Source: Tamarix chinensis (Eukaryota > Streptophyta > Magnoliopsida > Caryophyllales > Tamaricaceae). Taken from it: a stretch of 64,000 nt of DNA. The stretch is taken from the NCBI GenBank assembly GCA_030549775.1, contig CM060173.1, positions 2,108,001 through 2,172,000 on the forward strand. The letters run 5' to 3'. Shown here one piece after another: positions 1 to 25,295 of this stretch (positions are counted from its first letter, which is position 1; each line of letters begins with the position of its first letter). Position numbers and translations under genes: made by a program. The notes beneath the pieces are model-generated. The model was given only the letters and a program-made list of their open reading frames with translations. It ran no database searches and was not told where the DNA came from.

Positions 1-177
1 GTGACATAATGACACAACCACCATTGAAACTTCCACTACTAAGAGATTAGATCACATTCAACATGGAACGTATGTAAATTTCCAACATTTCTCTAGCTGT
101 GATTTAATGTAGCACATTGCTAATAATAATGTATTTATCGACATAACTGATATAGTATCAAGTCAGAGGCAACATAC

Positions 178-12354
<12,177 letters not shown>

Positions 12355-12560
12355 TGCTCTGTCTCTCTCTCTCTCTCGCACAGACACTCAATCTAAACTT
12401 CTACCAGTAGGTCATTTTATCGTCAAGAATAAGAGATACAGTTTTCATCGTTTGCTTCTGGATAAGTATTCGAGAGGAAGAGTGAGGAGGACAGAGAGAT
12501 GGTGGGGTCCAAGCGTTCCTGTTAAAACTAATTTATTTTACCATATATATATGTATTCAG
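12355..12560 (-). promoter_or_regulatory. F2KP 5' leader and putative core promoter
   Basis: Directly upstream of the F2KP ATG the minus strand has a GA dinucleotide run (12359-12378), then a mixed leader. Further upstream is a pyrimidine-rich stretch (about 12472-12503) and a TATATATA tract at about 12543-12553, roughly 190 nt from the ATG. The pyrimidine patch and AT tract would fit an initiator and a TATA box, but the transcription start cannot be read from sequence alone. Confidence 0.35.
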
Positions 12561-13182
12561 TAATTTTTAAATTGTTATTACAAATCGTTTAAAATTTATA
12601 AGTTTTTGAATAATTTTTTAATTAGTTTTATCAAACATAGTATGAACCTATGTTATTTATGTGCGGATGGGTAATGCAGATGCGATTTTTTTATTTTGAT
12701 GTTTGAAGTTGGTGGTTAAGCAAAGATGGAGGGTGGGGCCTTATTATTCAATCCGCCTGACGCTGTGTGTGGATTGGGGAGAAGGGAGGGAGGTCAGGCT
12801 CGATGCTGGGGTTGAGTTGCGCTCAGGGGTTGGGTTTGAGTCGCAATAGGCACCAACAATTTATTTTCTTCTATTTAAAGGTCGTTTTGTAACAAAAAAA
12901 ATAGAAAGAGAAAGTATAACTTCTTAGAAAATATAAATATTTTATTATTTGATTTAAGAGATGTAAAAAATAAAAGGGAAAAATTATTTTCTATAAAATT
13001 TTAAATCACCCATATATTAAGGAAGTTATTTCGTGGGATAAGGTTCACTAAATAATATTTCCTAAATTATAAATTACGTAATTATTCTCAACTATCCATA
13101 ATTTCTTTAATATGGATGATGATTATCGAAAGGCATAGATTATCAGTTTGTTGATTTCTGATGTTTAAAATATTCCTGTCAC

Positions 13183-13184
<2 letters not shown>

Positions 13185-13237
<53 letters not shown>
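13185..13237. repeat. (ATT)n microsatellite
   Basis: An uninterrupted run of about 17 TTA/ATT units, by direct reading. Confidence 0.97.
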
Positions 13238-13239
<2 letters not shown>

Positions 13240-15269
13240 ATAAGCATTTTTTTAGTATTGTATTAGAATTATTTCATCATTTTAGTTTATGTCATTGCAT
13301 TTATTAATTTCTTACAATAAGTTTTGATACAAGAGCTACTTCAATTATTTGATGATATTTTTATAATATTTTATTATTATCCGTTATAATTATTTATATT
13401 TTTGTAGTGGTAAATAAAGTTTCTATTCATGTAAAAAAAATAGGTAGAAAAAATAAATGTTGATATTTATTAACAAATGATAATAATGTAATTTTATGTC
13501 TAATTCCTAATTAATAAGAAAATAAACCAAACAAAATAACTAAGGAAGTCATCATACTTCTCGGGAGTTACATGTACATAACAAACACAAATAAATATTT
13601 CTTCAAGGGAACTACTTTCTAATATCTAACTTCCCTAGAAGTTGTATTTATTGAGGAAGTAACTGTAAGTATTTGAGTTTTGGTTTTCATCTGTCGCCCT
13701 TTGGCCCTATTCTGCTATTCGGTAAGGACCGGGAAAAATTGACGTTTACGAGGGTGTATGACTCATGATTTATTTATTTTTAATGATCTATTTTAATATT
13801 TAAATTAATTTAATTTGAAATTTTAAATAATTAATTTAATTTTTTTAAATATATAATTGATCTGATGAATAAAAGATTAAATCAATTACAATTCCAATCT
13901 GATAAATTATATAATTATATATATACTTTAAATACTATTTATTTTTCATAAAATTTTATTATATATAAGCATGTATGTATGTGTATAGTTCAAAATAGGA
14001 GTGTTTATTATAAGTAAATTTTATATTTTTTTAATTAGATATTTAAATATTATCCAAAAGGTGAGATTACTAATCGAATATAATGTAATTTAAGATTTAA
14101 ATGAAATTATTTGATCATATCAGTCCAAATTAGATAAATTTATTATTTTTCGATCAAATAATAATTTATCTGATATGCCTTATTTGTGTAAGTTCAAAAG
14201 TTTTGGATATTCAAATGAATATTTGTTGTCTGATCCAAATTTTGAAACTTTTTTCATATATCTGATCTTTCAAATATTCAAAATTTATTATCAGATATTT
14301 AAAATACTAGATATCTAATCTGTGAACATCTCTACTGTACCTACAAGCATAGGACTCAATAAGCCGTATATAGACAGTTCGGTTGTCCGCTGCCATGATT
14401 TTTTTTTATTCATCTCGTCCATTTGTGTTCAAGTTCTAACTTGTAACCGTGAGGCTAAAAATTATTAACACTACCATCTATCTGCCATTTATTTATAACT
14501 ATATTATGAAATATAAGTTTCACATATAAAATTATACATATAGGATTCTTATTTTGTGAGTGGGTTATAAAAAATTATAAATATTTACTTATAGGCATAG
14601 AATTGCTAATGGTTATTTTATCCGGCTAAAGTTAATGATGAATATAACGGTTGTAAATGAATGAAATCAGCTCATGGATATTTTTAGGAATGACTGGTTT
14701 ATTTATTTAGTTAAACGGCCAAACTCAAGCCTTGTTGTTAGACTCGTTTAATAATAAGGTAAGCTTGAAGATGAAAAATTTAGACTCAAACTCATTTTCA
14801 GTGGAAAAAACTAGTGAGTTTTGATTGTTTACCACAAAACCTCACAAGACTCGTTAAAAACGTCTTAATCTTATTTTTAGACTCGTTTATTAAATAAGTC
14901 AAGCACAAATCTATCCCAGTTCGACTTATTTAAAGCCCTAAATAAACGGATGGTTACACATCCTCTTTTCTTGTCTGATAAAATTGAACCATATGTATGT
15001 TTTTCCAATCAATCAGATGATTCTTAATTTTGTAGGTTTGAGTTATATATACTCTTTTTAAAGGTTAAGTTAGCTTTTCAAATTATTATTTTTATTATAT
15101 TTTTATCATAATAAAGTTAGTTACATTTTTCTTACCGTAATTTATTTAATTTTAATTTATTTTTCTCCATAGTCGTCAAAGCCATTAATTCTTCTTATGT
15201 AAAAATAGAAGATATCAGGCATAACACTATATACATTTATGTACTAATATGATATACATTACACGCTCG

Positions 15270-15625
15270 TCTAATATACCATATATTATGTATTTTTCAA
15301 ATATATTATATACTACGTGTTCATAAAAAATAATATATGCCACATATGTTAGTCAAAGATATTACTTGTTATATATTTGTCAAATGTTACTATTGATATA
15401 ATATATATATCATATGTTTGTCAAATATATTATATTATACATTGTACTTCATGTTTATTAAATATAATATAAACTACACATTCATCAATTATATTACAGT
15501 ACTATACATTCAGCAAAGATATATTATGCTACACATTCATCAATAATACTATATATCATACATTTGTTAAGAATATTATATATTATATGTTGTATATTAA
15601 AAACATTGTACTACATATTTTTACC
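15270..15625. repeat. Degenerate tandem repeat, about 35-50 bp period
   Basis: Successive blocks share the pattern ATATTATATACTACA followed by CATTCATCAA or CATTTGTCAAA. Eight or so diverged copies can be followed. The spacing is irregular and the units are strongly AT-rich, so this may be an old minisatellite. Confidence 0.6.
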
Positions 15626-16613
15626 TTACTCATCAAACTAACATACAGAATCCATAAAATGAAAGTCATGAACTTAATTTATCATGGCATGATCATACAA
15701 TTGAATATCTCATCTTATTTTATAAGACATTATCTTAATTTAAAGGTACATATTAAATAACTTATCATAGAGCTTAGATAATTACAATATATTATCCACA
15801 AATATACCGATATATATATGATCAATGAGAGAATTGACGAGAATTATTAGGAGTGAAATATGAGATAGAGGAAATATAATACCTCCAAATTTTATTATTA
15901 AAAAATTTTATTTTACTTAAAAATCAACGGATGCAAAAACCATAAATTTCGTGGATGTTATCACTACACTTAGTACCAAACCGGTTTCCTCTTACCGTTC
16001 TAGTACCAAGTGTTGAAGCTAAAAGGAAAATAATATGGTTACATAATTTCATACTTTTATTTAAATCAGAGTAGCGCATTAAACTCATTACAAGAATAAA
16101 ACCCACCATTTGTGGTAGCAAAAATAAAATCACTTTGAACAAGGAAAAACAAAAGGTTAAAAGAGAAACCCTGAAATCATTCTCGGACAATCCTTATGCT
16201 CTTACCCGATATTAGCTTGAATAACACCTTCAATAGACTTACAAGGGACACGGCCTATTGAATTGATAGGGGCCCACAAATGGAACCCTTTAATACTATG
16301 GTACCTAGTAACCTTTTATACCAGACCGAAAGGTAGGGCCCGCATGCAACACATAATACTTAAACAGAAGTAAAGACAATGTCATAGGCAAGCATATAAA
16401 TAATCATGGCCACATAAGAGCGATTACACACATCAACCAATAAGAATCATACAATATGAAGTCCATTTACTTATCACCTCCAACACTTATCAAGAGTGGC
16501 AGGTACAAAGGTCATACCTATATCATATCAATAGATTATGAGGATGAAGGTAACGCTTTTGGTCTTAAACCATTAATAAAACATCATTCAACATCATCTC
16601 TCGAATTATATCC

Positions 16614-17000
16614 ATGTGAGTGCGGGAACCCCACTATTATAGGGGTAGACTGATAATACACTTCAAGACAAAACGCACCTAACCACTATTATTCGTCGGT
16701 GGACCAGTCTTCAAGGCAGGAGGTTCCTCATCACTATTATCGCTGATGGATCGATCTGGCCCCGACTCAAATAGTGTTCCACTATAAGTGATTATTATTT
16801 TTTATTATTTATTCACATCCAAGATTTAGTTTATTAAGCTCAGGATCCCCCACTATTATAGCCGGTAGATCGGAATACACATATACATCTTCTAGGACAA
16901 AGCGCTCCTACGTCACTATTATAGCTGGTGGACTAGTATACATATACATCTTCTAGGGCAAAGTGCTTCTAGCCACTATTATAATTAGTGGACTGATACA
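16614..17000 (+). repeat. GCCGGTGG hairpin-unit array, copy in A
   Basis: Degenerate repeats built on CCACTATTAT-N-GCCGGTGGA alternating with AGGGCAAAACGCTCCTA. Several units have drifted (GTCGGTGG, GCTGATGG, TTAGTGG). The units are about 55-70 bp apart. Confidence 0.8.
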
Positions 17001-17934
17001 CATGATATAATCCATTTGGGCCTAGCTCAATAACCTTTCACATGATTAGTGTTTTCATTTAATTAACATAACAAATCCATTTATTTAACTCGAGGGAGAG
17101 ATCAAGAACCCATAGAAGCAAAAGTACACTGAACATGTTGGTGCATAAAAGCAATATAGTACCCTTCAACCATCAACCTAGGGATGCAAAGGTACTCTAG
17201 TTGCACTTGTGCACGAGGACATACAGTATCCTACCAACAATGATACCTTATCCATAAGTATGTATACCCCCTAAATAGGTTCGTAGAGCTCGATAGAGTA
17301 ATATGTAGGGCCTGGTTGGGGTACTAAGACACACTAGCAAATGCTAGAATAATCGTGGGCTAAACCATATCTTTAGGATAGTGACCCCTAAAGAGCTACC
17401 ATTCCCGATCTTGAAGTCTTCATTTTAATTATTAGTTTCTTAATTAAGGTGACCACGAGAAATACAACAACCACATACTTATGCACTTCCATTTGTTTAT
17501 GTTATTATTAAGCAATCCTTATTCATATAGTTCTCCATGTTAACTTAACGAAACCACCAAGGCCATCCTTATATCATCCATTTCCATTTCAAGATTCATT
17601 TCCATTTATTCACATGCCATAAAGGATCATTACATCATAAGTATAATACGGTCTTAGAGTCTTATTAGTCTACATCGAATGATTATGGAACACTTAACCC
17701 TAACATGTTCTTCTATCACATTTAACACACATTACCATGAATAATTAATGATCAAGGCACCTCTTGCATGGATATAAGATAAATACCATATCACCCTTTA
17801 ATTGTCCATCCAACCCTATGTTATGCCATGTTCTTGTGATACTCACTGATTTATCGAATACCCTTATCTTACTATCCAATATTATTTATATCTTATTATA
17901 GAGACTTATTTAATCCATTGACATATTATAAGCA

Positions 17935-18560
17935 AGTTACCAATTTGCCCCCATCATCCATCTAAAATTACTAAAATACCCCTTGTTTGTAAAATTATCG
18001 AGGCATCCCTTTTTATTTACCAAATTACCATATCACCCTTTATGTTTGTATAATTACCAATTTTCCCCTCATACTTATTGAGTTACCAAATTACCCTTCT
18101 ACTTGGTTAAATTACAAAACCGCCATTTACACTTGTTAAAAATTACCAAATTGCCCCTCATGTTTATTAAATCACCAAATTGCCCTTTTTATCAGATAGT
18201 TTACCAAATTGTCCTTCACACTTATCAAAATTATCGAAATACCTTTTTGTTAGTTGAATTACCAAATTGTCCTTCATACTTATTAGAATTACCAAATTGC
18301 CCCTTTGGTTAGTCAAATTACTAAATTACCCTTCATACTTATTAAAATTACCAAACTGCCCTTCTTTCTTATTAAAATTACTAAGTCACCCTTCTTACTT
18401 ATTAAAATTACCAAACTGTCCTTCTTTATTAAAATTACCAAGTTATCCCCTTTTCCATATAAAATTACTAAAATACCCTTCTTACTTTTTCCTTCACCAT
18501 TTTACCCTCCCCCCTTTACTCTTATAAATTACCATTTTGCCCTTATTATATCAATATTAC
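17935..18560 (+). repeat. ACCAAATTGCCC array, copy in A
   Basis: About 20 units of roughly 28-33 bp with the core TTACCAAATTGCCCTT followed by a variable A/T spacer such as CATACTTATTAAAA. Short overlapping frames here are by-products of the repeat. Confidence 0.85.
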
Positions 18561-20441
18561 TACAATACCCTCACCACATAAAATATTAATATATATGGTC
18601 CATTTACATCATCCAATCCCACTAACTATTATTATTTATCATTAATACTCATTAGCACCTACCACACATACTTATTTGGGCCACACCTTTTGTACAAGAA
18701 AAATTATCAAAATGCCCTTAGGGCTCATATTAACATTATCTATGCAACAAATTGCCACATTAGCTTATCATATCATACATATGCATTTAACATTATCATT
18801 AATAGTAAGGCTCCTTCCTTAAACATTATTTCTACATATGACACATAAATTAACATACTTTTCTTTTCATCAACCAACATATGCCACTAATTACATTATA
18901 CTTAACAACATACATCATGCATATAAACGTATTAAAAACCTTAATGTGCTATTACATACATCTGCATATTTTAGTAGGGTATAATGATTACCTTATTTCT
19001 AGAAATAATTAAAGCTTACCAGTACCCCGGTTAAAGGTTTGAGATTTGATTAGTAAAAATTAATACCTAAAAATAATATAAAAAATTAGCATATTAGAAA
19101 TAGAAAATTAAAAGAATAAACTTTTATCAAAGGCTTAATTAACATATACTAATGGCAACTATTTCTATACCTTGAAATTAACTAAAATTGGGCTAAAAAT
19201 AAAAGGCAGGGCTCATGCTTCATAAGCAGCGTGAGCTGCATGCATGAGAATTAAGGAAGAGGGGGGTTGAAGAGGAGAAGTGGGAAGAAGGGAATGGGTC
19301 ATTTGGGTAGGGGTTTTGGGAGTTGGATGGAGGGCTTGTGGAGGGGAGTTAGGATGGTGGCTGGGTGCAGGGAGGGAGTAGGGGTGTAGGTGGTGGTTGA
19401 GGGTTGAAGCTTGGTGGCTCAAAGCGGCGGAGGCAGCGACTACAGGGCTGGAAAGATGGGTGCAAGGTTGGGCCGAGGAGAAGAAGGAAGGGAAAGGAAG
19501 AAGAGAAGGGAGGGGTTGTAGGGGAAATTTCGACTAAGGGGAGGCAAGGTGGTGGTTGGGGAGGTTGTAGAGAGTGGATTGGTTGCTGTGGAGGTGGCTA
19601 AAGAGAGAGGAGGGAATCGCACGATGGTGGTGCAGGGTGGAGGTCGAGAAGGAGGGAAAAGAAAAGGAAGGAAGGGAAGGGTGTTGCATGGGGCGAGTGA
19701 GGGTGATGGGGTGGTGCAGGGAGGTTGAAGGGGTGTTAGGGAGGTAGCTGCGGTGGTTAGCTGGGCGACAAAGGCGGTGGTTGAGGGTGGCAGTGTAACA
19801 CCCCAAAAATTCACTACTGAAAAATTTTGTTAATTAAAAAGAAATTAGCGGAAGCAAATTAATAAACCGTGAACTTTGAGAGTATTACCGCCACACTTAG
19901 CACCAGACCGGTTTACTCATACCGTTCCAGTACCAAGTGCTAAGGCTAAGAAAAATGAAACACAATTTGAAAGAAATTCAACATACATAAATCAGAGAAG
20001 CGCATCAAATCGTTTACAAGAATAAAATCCACCAATGGTGGTTATAGTAACAACATAACATTAAAAACTAGGAATTTAAAAGGGAGAGAGAAAAACCATA
20101 ACGGTACCGGATAATTCCTTACTCTCTTTCCCGTTGCCCACTTGAGTAGCACCTGAAAAGACCTACAAGGGGCACTACCCATTGAATAGGCAGGGGCCCC
20201 ACGAAGGGAACCCTTCAGTACTATGGTAGTGAGTAATCCTTTAATACCACACTTAAAAACAGGCCCGCAATGCGACACATAATACAAACTATAGACATAA
20301 TACATAATAATCACATATATAACCAGTTATAAGTCACGATCGATACTTTGGGCCGTAAGCCATGTCATAGTATAAAATCAATATATTCGGGCCTTAAGCC
20401 ATTATTCCGTCATCATTCAATCAATCTCATATTTTATATCC

Positions 20442-20835
20442 ATGTGAGTGCGAGAACCCCACTATTATAGCCGGTGGATCGATCACTTATAGGGCAGAAT
20501 GCACCTAACCACTATTATATGCCGGTGGATCGGTCTCCAGGGCAAAACGCTCCTGGCCACTATTATTTGCCGGTGGACCGGTCTGGCCCCGACTCACATG
20601 GTGTTCCACTGTAAGTGATTAGTATTTTTCCATAACTTTATTCACATACATAACTGGTTTTATTGAGCTCGGGACCCCCACTATTTTAGCCAGTGGACCA
20701 GAATATATACATATAATCATCATCCAGGGCAAAACGCTCCTGGACCACTATTATATCTGATGGATCGGTACTCATAATCACTTGCTAGGGCAACACGCTC
20801 CTGGGCCACTATTATAACCGGTGGATCGATACTCA
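20442..20835 (+). repeat. GCCGGTGG array, left arm of B
   Basis: Units CCACTATTATAGCCGGTGGATCG and CCAGGGCAAAACGCTCCTGG alternate six to seven times. The array is well conserved compared with that in A. Confidence 0.88.
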
Positions 20836-21499
20836 ATATCATAAATCAACTGGGTCCGGCTCATTAATATTTCACTTTCATAATTAGTATCTTTCCTTTC
20901 CTTAATCAGCACATCAATCATATTTATTTGCCTTGGACGGGAGATCAAGAACCCGGGACACAAAGGTACACCGGTCGTACCGGTGCATATAAGTTACTCA
21001 GTACCCTTCAACCACGAACCCAAGGACACAAAGGTACCCTGGTCGTACTGGTGCATAAAGCTACTCAGTACCCTACCGACAATGACACCTAATCCATAAG
21101 TATGCATACCCCCTAACTAGGTCCGTAGAGCTAGAAAGAGTAAGATATAGGGCCTGGCTGGGGCACAAAGGCACACCAGCAAATACCAGAATAATCGTGG
21201 ACTAAAGCACGTCTTTAGGGTAGCGACCCCTAAAGAGTCACCATTCCCAATCTCGAGGTCTTTCACTTTAAGTATTAGTGTCTTAATTAAAGCGATCACG
21301 AAAAACACAATAATCAGATACTTATTCACTTTCAATCGTTCTGATATCATTAGCCGCTTCTTATTCAGGCGGTTATCCAAGATAATACAGAGAAATCATT
21401 AAGGCCATACTAATTATCAAATACTCTTACTTGGCTAATCAGCATTATTTGAATCATATTATAATGTTCCACAATCACAACGACATGTTAGGTACAAAT

Positions 21500-22085
21500 T
21501 ACTTATTTACCCCTTACTTATATAATTGCTAAGTCATCCCTTCCTTATTTGATAGATTACCATATTATCCTTTAGGTTGCATAATTACCCAATTACCCTT
21601 TACTCGGTTTAGGTTACCAAGTTATCTCCTACGCTTTTTGGATCACCATTCACCCCTCATAATTGCGACACTTATCATATTTCCCCTTTGGTTGGTTAGA
21701 TTACCGCATTGCCCTTCTCCTTTGTTATAATTACTAAATTGCCCTTGAGTTGGATAAATTACCAATTTACCCTCTTTCATTATCGTGATCACCATTTTGC
21801 CCCTTTAGTTGGATAAATAATTAGTAATTGACCCTTTAGTCGGCTAAATTACCAAATTGCCCCTTTAGTTGGATAAATTACTAAACTGCCCTTCTTCTTT
21901 ATCATAATTACCATTTTACCCCTCTCAATTATTATAATTGCCATTTTACCCTTTTCAATTATCATAAATCCCAAATCACCCTTCTTCATAATTACAATTA
22001 TTAATTTACCCTTCTTCATAATGATAATTACCAATTTACCCTTCTCCATATTTATACTTATTAATTTATCCTTCTCCATTCTTTA
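21500..22085 (+). repeat. ACCAAATT array, left arm of B
   Basis: About 20 imperfect 28-32 bp units with TTACCAAATTGCCCTT-like cores. The array runs straight into the centre of the inverted repeat. Confidence 0.85.
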
Positions 22086-22094
22086 CGCAATTTG

Positions 22095-22510
22095 GTAATT
22101 ATGAAAATGGAGAAAGGTAATTTGGCAATTTAACCAATTAAAGGGTAATTTGGTAATTATGAAAATGGAGAAAGGTAATTGGCAATTTAACCAACTAAAG
22201 GGGCAAATTGATAATCATGATAATGAAGAAGGGTAATTTGATAATTTATCCAACTTAAGGGAAATTTAGTAATTATAACAGAGGAGAAGGGAAATTCGGT
22301 AATCTAACCAACCAAATGGGAAATATGATAAGTGTAATAATTATGAAGGGTGAATGGTGATCTAAAAAGCATAAGAGATAACTTGGTAACCTAAACCGAA
22401 TAAGGGGTAATTGGATAATTATGCAACCTGAAGGGTGATATGGTAAATTGGCAAGTAAGGAAGGGATGGTTTAATAACTATACAAGTAAGGGGTAAATCA
22501 GTAATTCATA
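22095..22510 (-). repeat. ACCAAATT array, right arm of B (inverted)
   Basis: The reverse complement of the same array (AAGGGTAATTTGGTAATT). A unit block of about 60 bp around 22105-22200 is duplicated. Confidence 0.85.
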
Positions 22511-23215
22511 TCCAACATGTTGATGGGACACTAGAGGTTCATAATAAGACTCAAGTAATACTAAATAGTAAGGTAAGAGTATTTGACGATTAGTAAGTAT
22601 CACGAGAACAAATCCTAAATCAGAATTGGATGAGATTATGATGGCCTTAATGATTTCTCTGTGTTATCTTGGATAACCATATGAATAAGAAATGCCTAAT
22701 GATATCAGAATTATCGAAAGTGAATAAGCATCTAATTGTTGTGCTTTTCATGATCACCTTAATTAAGACACTGATACTTAAAGTGAAAGACCTCGAGATC
22801 AAGAATAGTGACTCTTTAGGGGTCGCTACCCTAAAGACGTGGTTTAGCCCACGATTATTCTGGTATTTTTTGGTATGCCTTCGTGCCCCAGCCAGGCCCT
22901 ATGTCTTACGATATTTAGCTCTACAAACCTATTTAGAGGGTATGCATACTTATGGATTAGGTATCCTTATCTGTAAGGTACTGAGTAGCTTTATGCACCA
23001 GTACGACCAGGGTACCTTTGCGTCCCTAGGTTGATGGTTGAAGGGTACTGAGTAGCTTGTATGCACCAGTACGACTGGTGTACCTTTGTGTCCTGAGTTC
23101 TTGATCTCCTGTCCGAGGCAAATAAATGGAATTGTTGTATTGATTAAAAAAAGAAAAAAACACTAATCATGAAAGTGAAAGGTTAATGAGCTGGACCCAG
23201 TTGAATTATAATATT

Positions 23216-23668
23216 GAGTACCGATCCACCGGTTATAATAGTGACCCAGGAGCGTGTTGCCTTGGCAGATAATTATGAGTATTAATCCACAGGATATAAT
23301 CGTGGCCCAGGAGCATGTTGTCCTGGAAGATGATTATGAGTACCGATCCACCGGATATTATAGTGGCCCACGAGCGTGTTACCCTGGATGATGTTGATAT
23401 ATATTTTGATCCACTAGCAATAATAGTAGGGGTCCCGAGCTCAATAAAACTAGTCATGGATGTGAATAAAGTTATGGAAAAATACTAATAACTTATAGTG
23501 GAACACCATGTGAGTTGGGGCCAGACCAATCTACCGGTATAACAATGGCCAGGAGCGTTCTACCCCAGAGACTAATCCACCGGCATATAATAGTGGTTAG
23601 GTGCATTCTGCCCTATAAGTGACCGATCTACCAACTATAATAGTGGGGTTCCTGCACTCACATGGATA
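23216..23668 (-). repeat. GCCGGTGG array, right arm of B (inverted)
   Basis: Inverted units reading GATCCACCGGTTATAATAGTGG and CCAGGAGCGTGTTGCC, more diverged than those in the left arm. Confidence 0.86.
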
Positions 23669-25295
23669 TAAAATCTGAGAGATGATTGAATAATGATGGA
23701 CTAATGGATTAAGGCCAAAAGTATCAATCGTACAGTATGACCTATTGATATTTGATGTGAATGTTAATTACGTGAATGTTATATATACACATCTTGTTAT
23801 ATATGTATATAACTTTGTGTTGCATTGCGTGCCTGCTTTTAAGTGTGTTTTTAAAGGGTTACTCAGTACCGTAGTACTGAAGGATTCCATTCGTGGGGCC
23901 CCTGCTTATTCAACAGGTAGTGTCCCTTGCAGGTCCTTTTCAGGTGCTATTCATGTGGGCAACGAGAAAGAGAGTAAGGGTTATCTGGCCTTTAGGATTT
24001 AATTCTTCCTCTTCTAATGTCTATTTTAAATGTAATTTGTTCTTGTAACTACCATTGGTGGAATCTATTCTTATAAAATGTTTACTCACGCTACTCTGAT
24101 TTAAATATGGTTTGTAAATTGCATTTTACACTTTTAGCCTTAGCACTTGGTACTAGAACTGTAGGAGTGAACTAGTCTGGTACTAAGTGTGGCGGTAATA
24201 TCCCCAAAATTCACAATTTGTTATTTTTCTTCAGCTAATCTTTTAATAAAATAAAATTTTTTAGTAGTAAATTTTGGGGGGTGTTACAAAGAGAGAGGGC
24301 TTTGTAGGGAGGTGAGGGAGCTTGAGGCAGGTCGAAAATGAGTAGAAGAGACGGATATAAGGAGAAGAAAAGGAAGAGAGAAAGGAGAGGAGGGAGGGGC
24401 ATCGACTGGGTGGTTGTGGTTGTAGGTGGTAGGGTGGCAGGTTGCAGGGAGAAGGAGAAGGAAAATGGAAGGCACGTGGGGGAGGGCTGTAGGCTTGGTG
24501 TGGCCAAAAATGGAAGGAAATTGGCGGGAAGAGGGAGTAGGGTTGTAGGCTACAATGGTAGGTGACAGGGAAAGTTGCAAGCTGCCATGGCGTGCAACGG
24601 TCAAAGGGAGAGGAAGGAAGAAGAAGAAGAAGAAGAAGAGAAAAGAAAAAGAAAGGCGCAGGCCGACCAAGTGAGGGAGAAAGAAAGGAGAGCGGGCCAA
24701 CCTTGTGCGTGCAAAGGAGAGGGGGAAAATAAAAGAAGGGTAGGGATGGCCCAACTAGGGGGAAGAAAGGAAAAGAAAAATGAGGGGAAGACAAGCTAAG
24801 GTGACAATGTGGGGAGAAGGGGAGAGGAGAAAGGAAGAGGAGATGGGCCAGCAACCCAGCATAGGGAGGCAGGCTAGGTGGCCCGTAGAGGAGGAAAAGA
24901 AGAAAAGGAGAAGGGGGAAAAGAAAAATGAAGAAAAGGAGAAAGAAAAATGAAAAAGGAAAAGGGAAAAAAGGGAGAAAATAAATTAAAATAATTTTTGA
25001 AATAAAGGTATTTAATTATTTAGATAGATAATTTAATTTAATAAATTAATATATTTAAAATTTAAGATATTAGTTTAAGAAGATAAATTTAGTAAAATAT
25101 GGGTTTGAAAAATTATTTAAATAAAATAAGTATGATAAAATAACAAAATATTTATTTTAATTTATTAAATATTAATATCCATTTTTATATACTCAAAAAT
25201 CTACAAAAAAATTAAATTAAATAAATTTAAAAGTTAATTTATCCAAAATGAGGGTTATTTATTAAATTCTAAGTTTTAGATTTTTGGGGTATAGA

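Larger units (their letters stand above)
12561..15874. other. AT-rich intergenic DNA upstream of F2KP
   Basis: No gene was found on either strand. It holds an (ATT)n microsatellite at 13185-13237. A stretch around 14700-14950 repeats ACTCGTTTA-like motifs of the kind seen in dispersed plant repeats, but without clear ends. A degenerate tandem repeat (listed separately) lies at about 15270-15625. The rest is simple AT-rich sequence. Confidence 0.6.
19794..24288. mobile_element. B: two truncated family members joined as a 4.5 kb inverted repeat
   Basis: The left arm (19794-about 22090) begins TGTAACACCCC and runs forward like the first 2.3 kb of element C. The right arm (about 22095-24288) is the same segment reversed and ends GGGTGTTACA. 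The arms pair block by block: termini, the AAGAATAAAATCCACC block, the GCCGGTGG arrays and the ACCAAATT arrays. The flanking pentamers GGCAG and AAGAG do not match, so this is not one clean insertion. In the 20.9-21.5 kb part the left arm is closer to C than to its own right arm, which argues for two independent copies rather than an inverted duplication of one. Confidence 0.8.
15875..25295 (+). mobile_element. Element A: old solo-LTR-like unit, interrupted by B
   Basis: Starts TATAATACCTCC (decayed TGTAACACCCC) and ends GGGGTATAGA (decayed GGGGATTACA). The flanks GGAAA (15870-15874) and AGAAA (25296-25300) fit a 5-bp target duplication with one change. Without B it is about 4.9 kb. The internal order matches element C: a conserved 5' block (ACTTAGTACCAAACCGGT), the GCCGGTGG array, the ACCAAATT array, a CCCGGTTAAAG block near 19030, a purine-rich stretch (19250-19793, resuming 24289-24990) and AT-rich DNA. 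There is no retroelement coding sequence. Strand is relative to C only. Confidence 0.75.

Noticed and set aside
1..177. Further F2KP exon left of 178
   Set aside because: No stretch translates to the expected continuation (basic segment, then RYPRGESY); intron sequence runs to base 1.
19794..24288. A single foldback transposon with 2.2 kb terminal inverted repeats
   Set aside because: No matching target duplication, arms of unequal divergence, and the left arm is closer to element C than to the right arm in part.
19213..24983. Many overlapping open frames of 60-200 codons in purine-rich stretches (19213-19814, 24235-24983)
   Set aside because: They occur on both strands at once, are Pro/Ser/Leu or Arg/Lys/Glu-rich, and sit in the purine-rich block of element A; composition explains them. 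The same holds for 38960-39447, 45004-45801 and 48591-49174.
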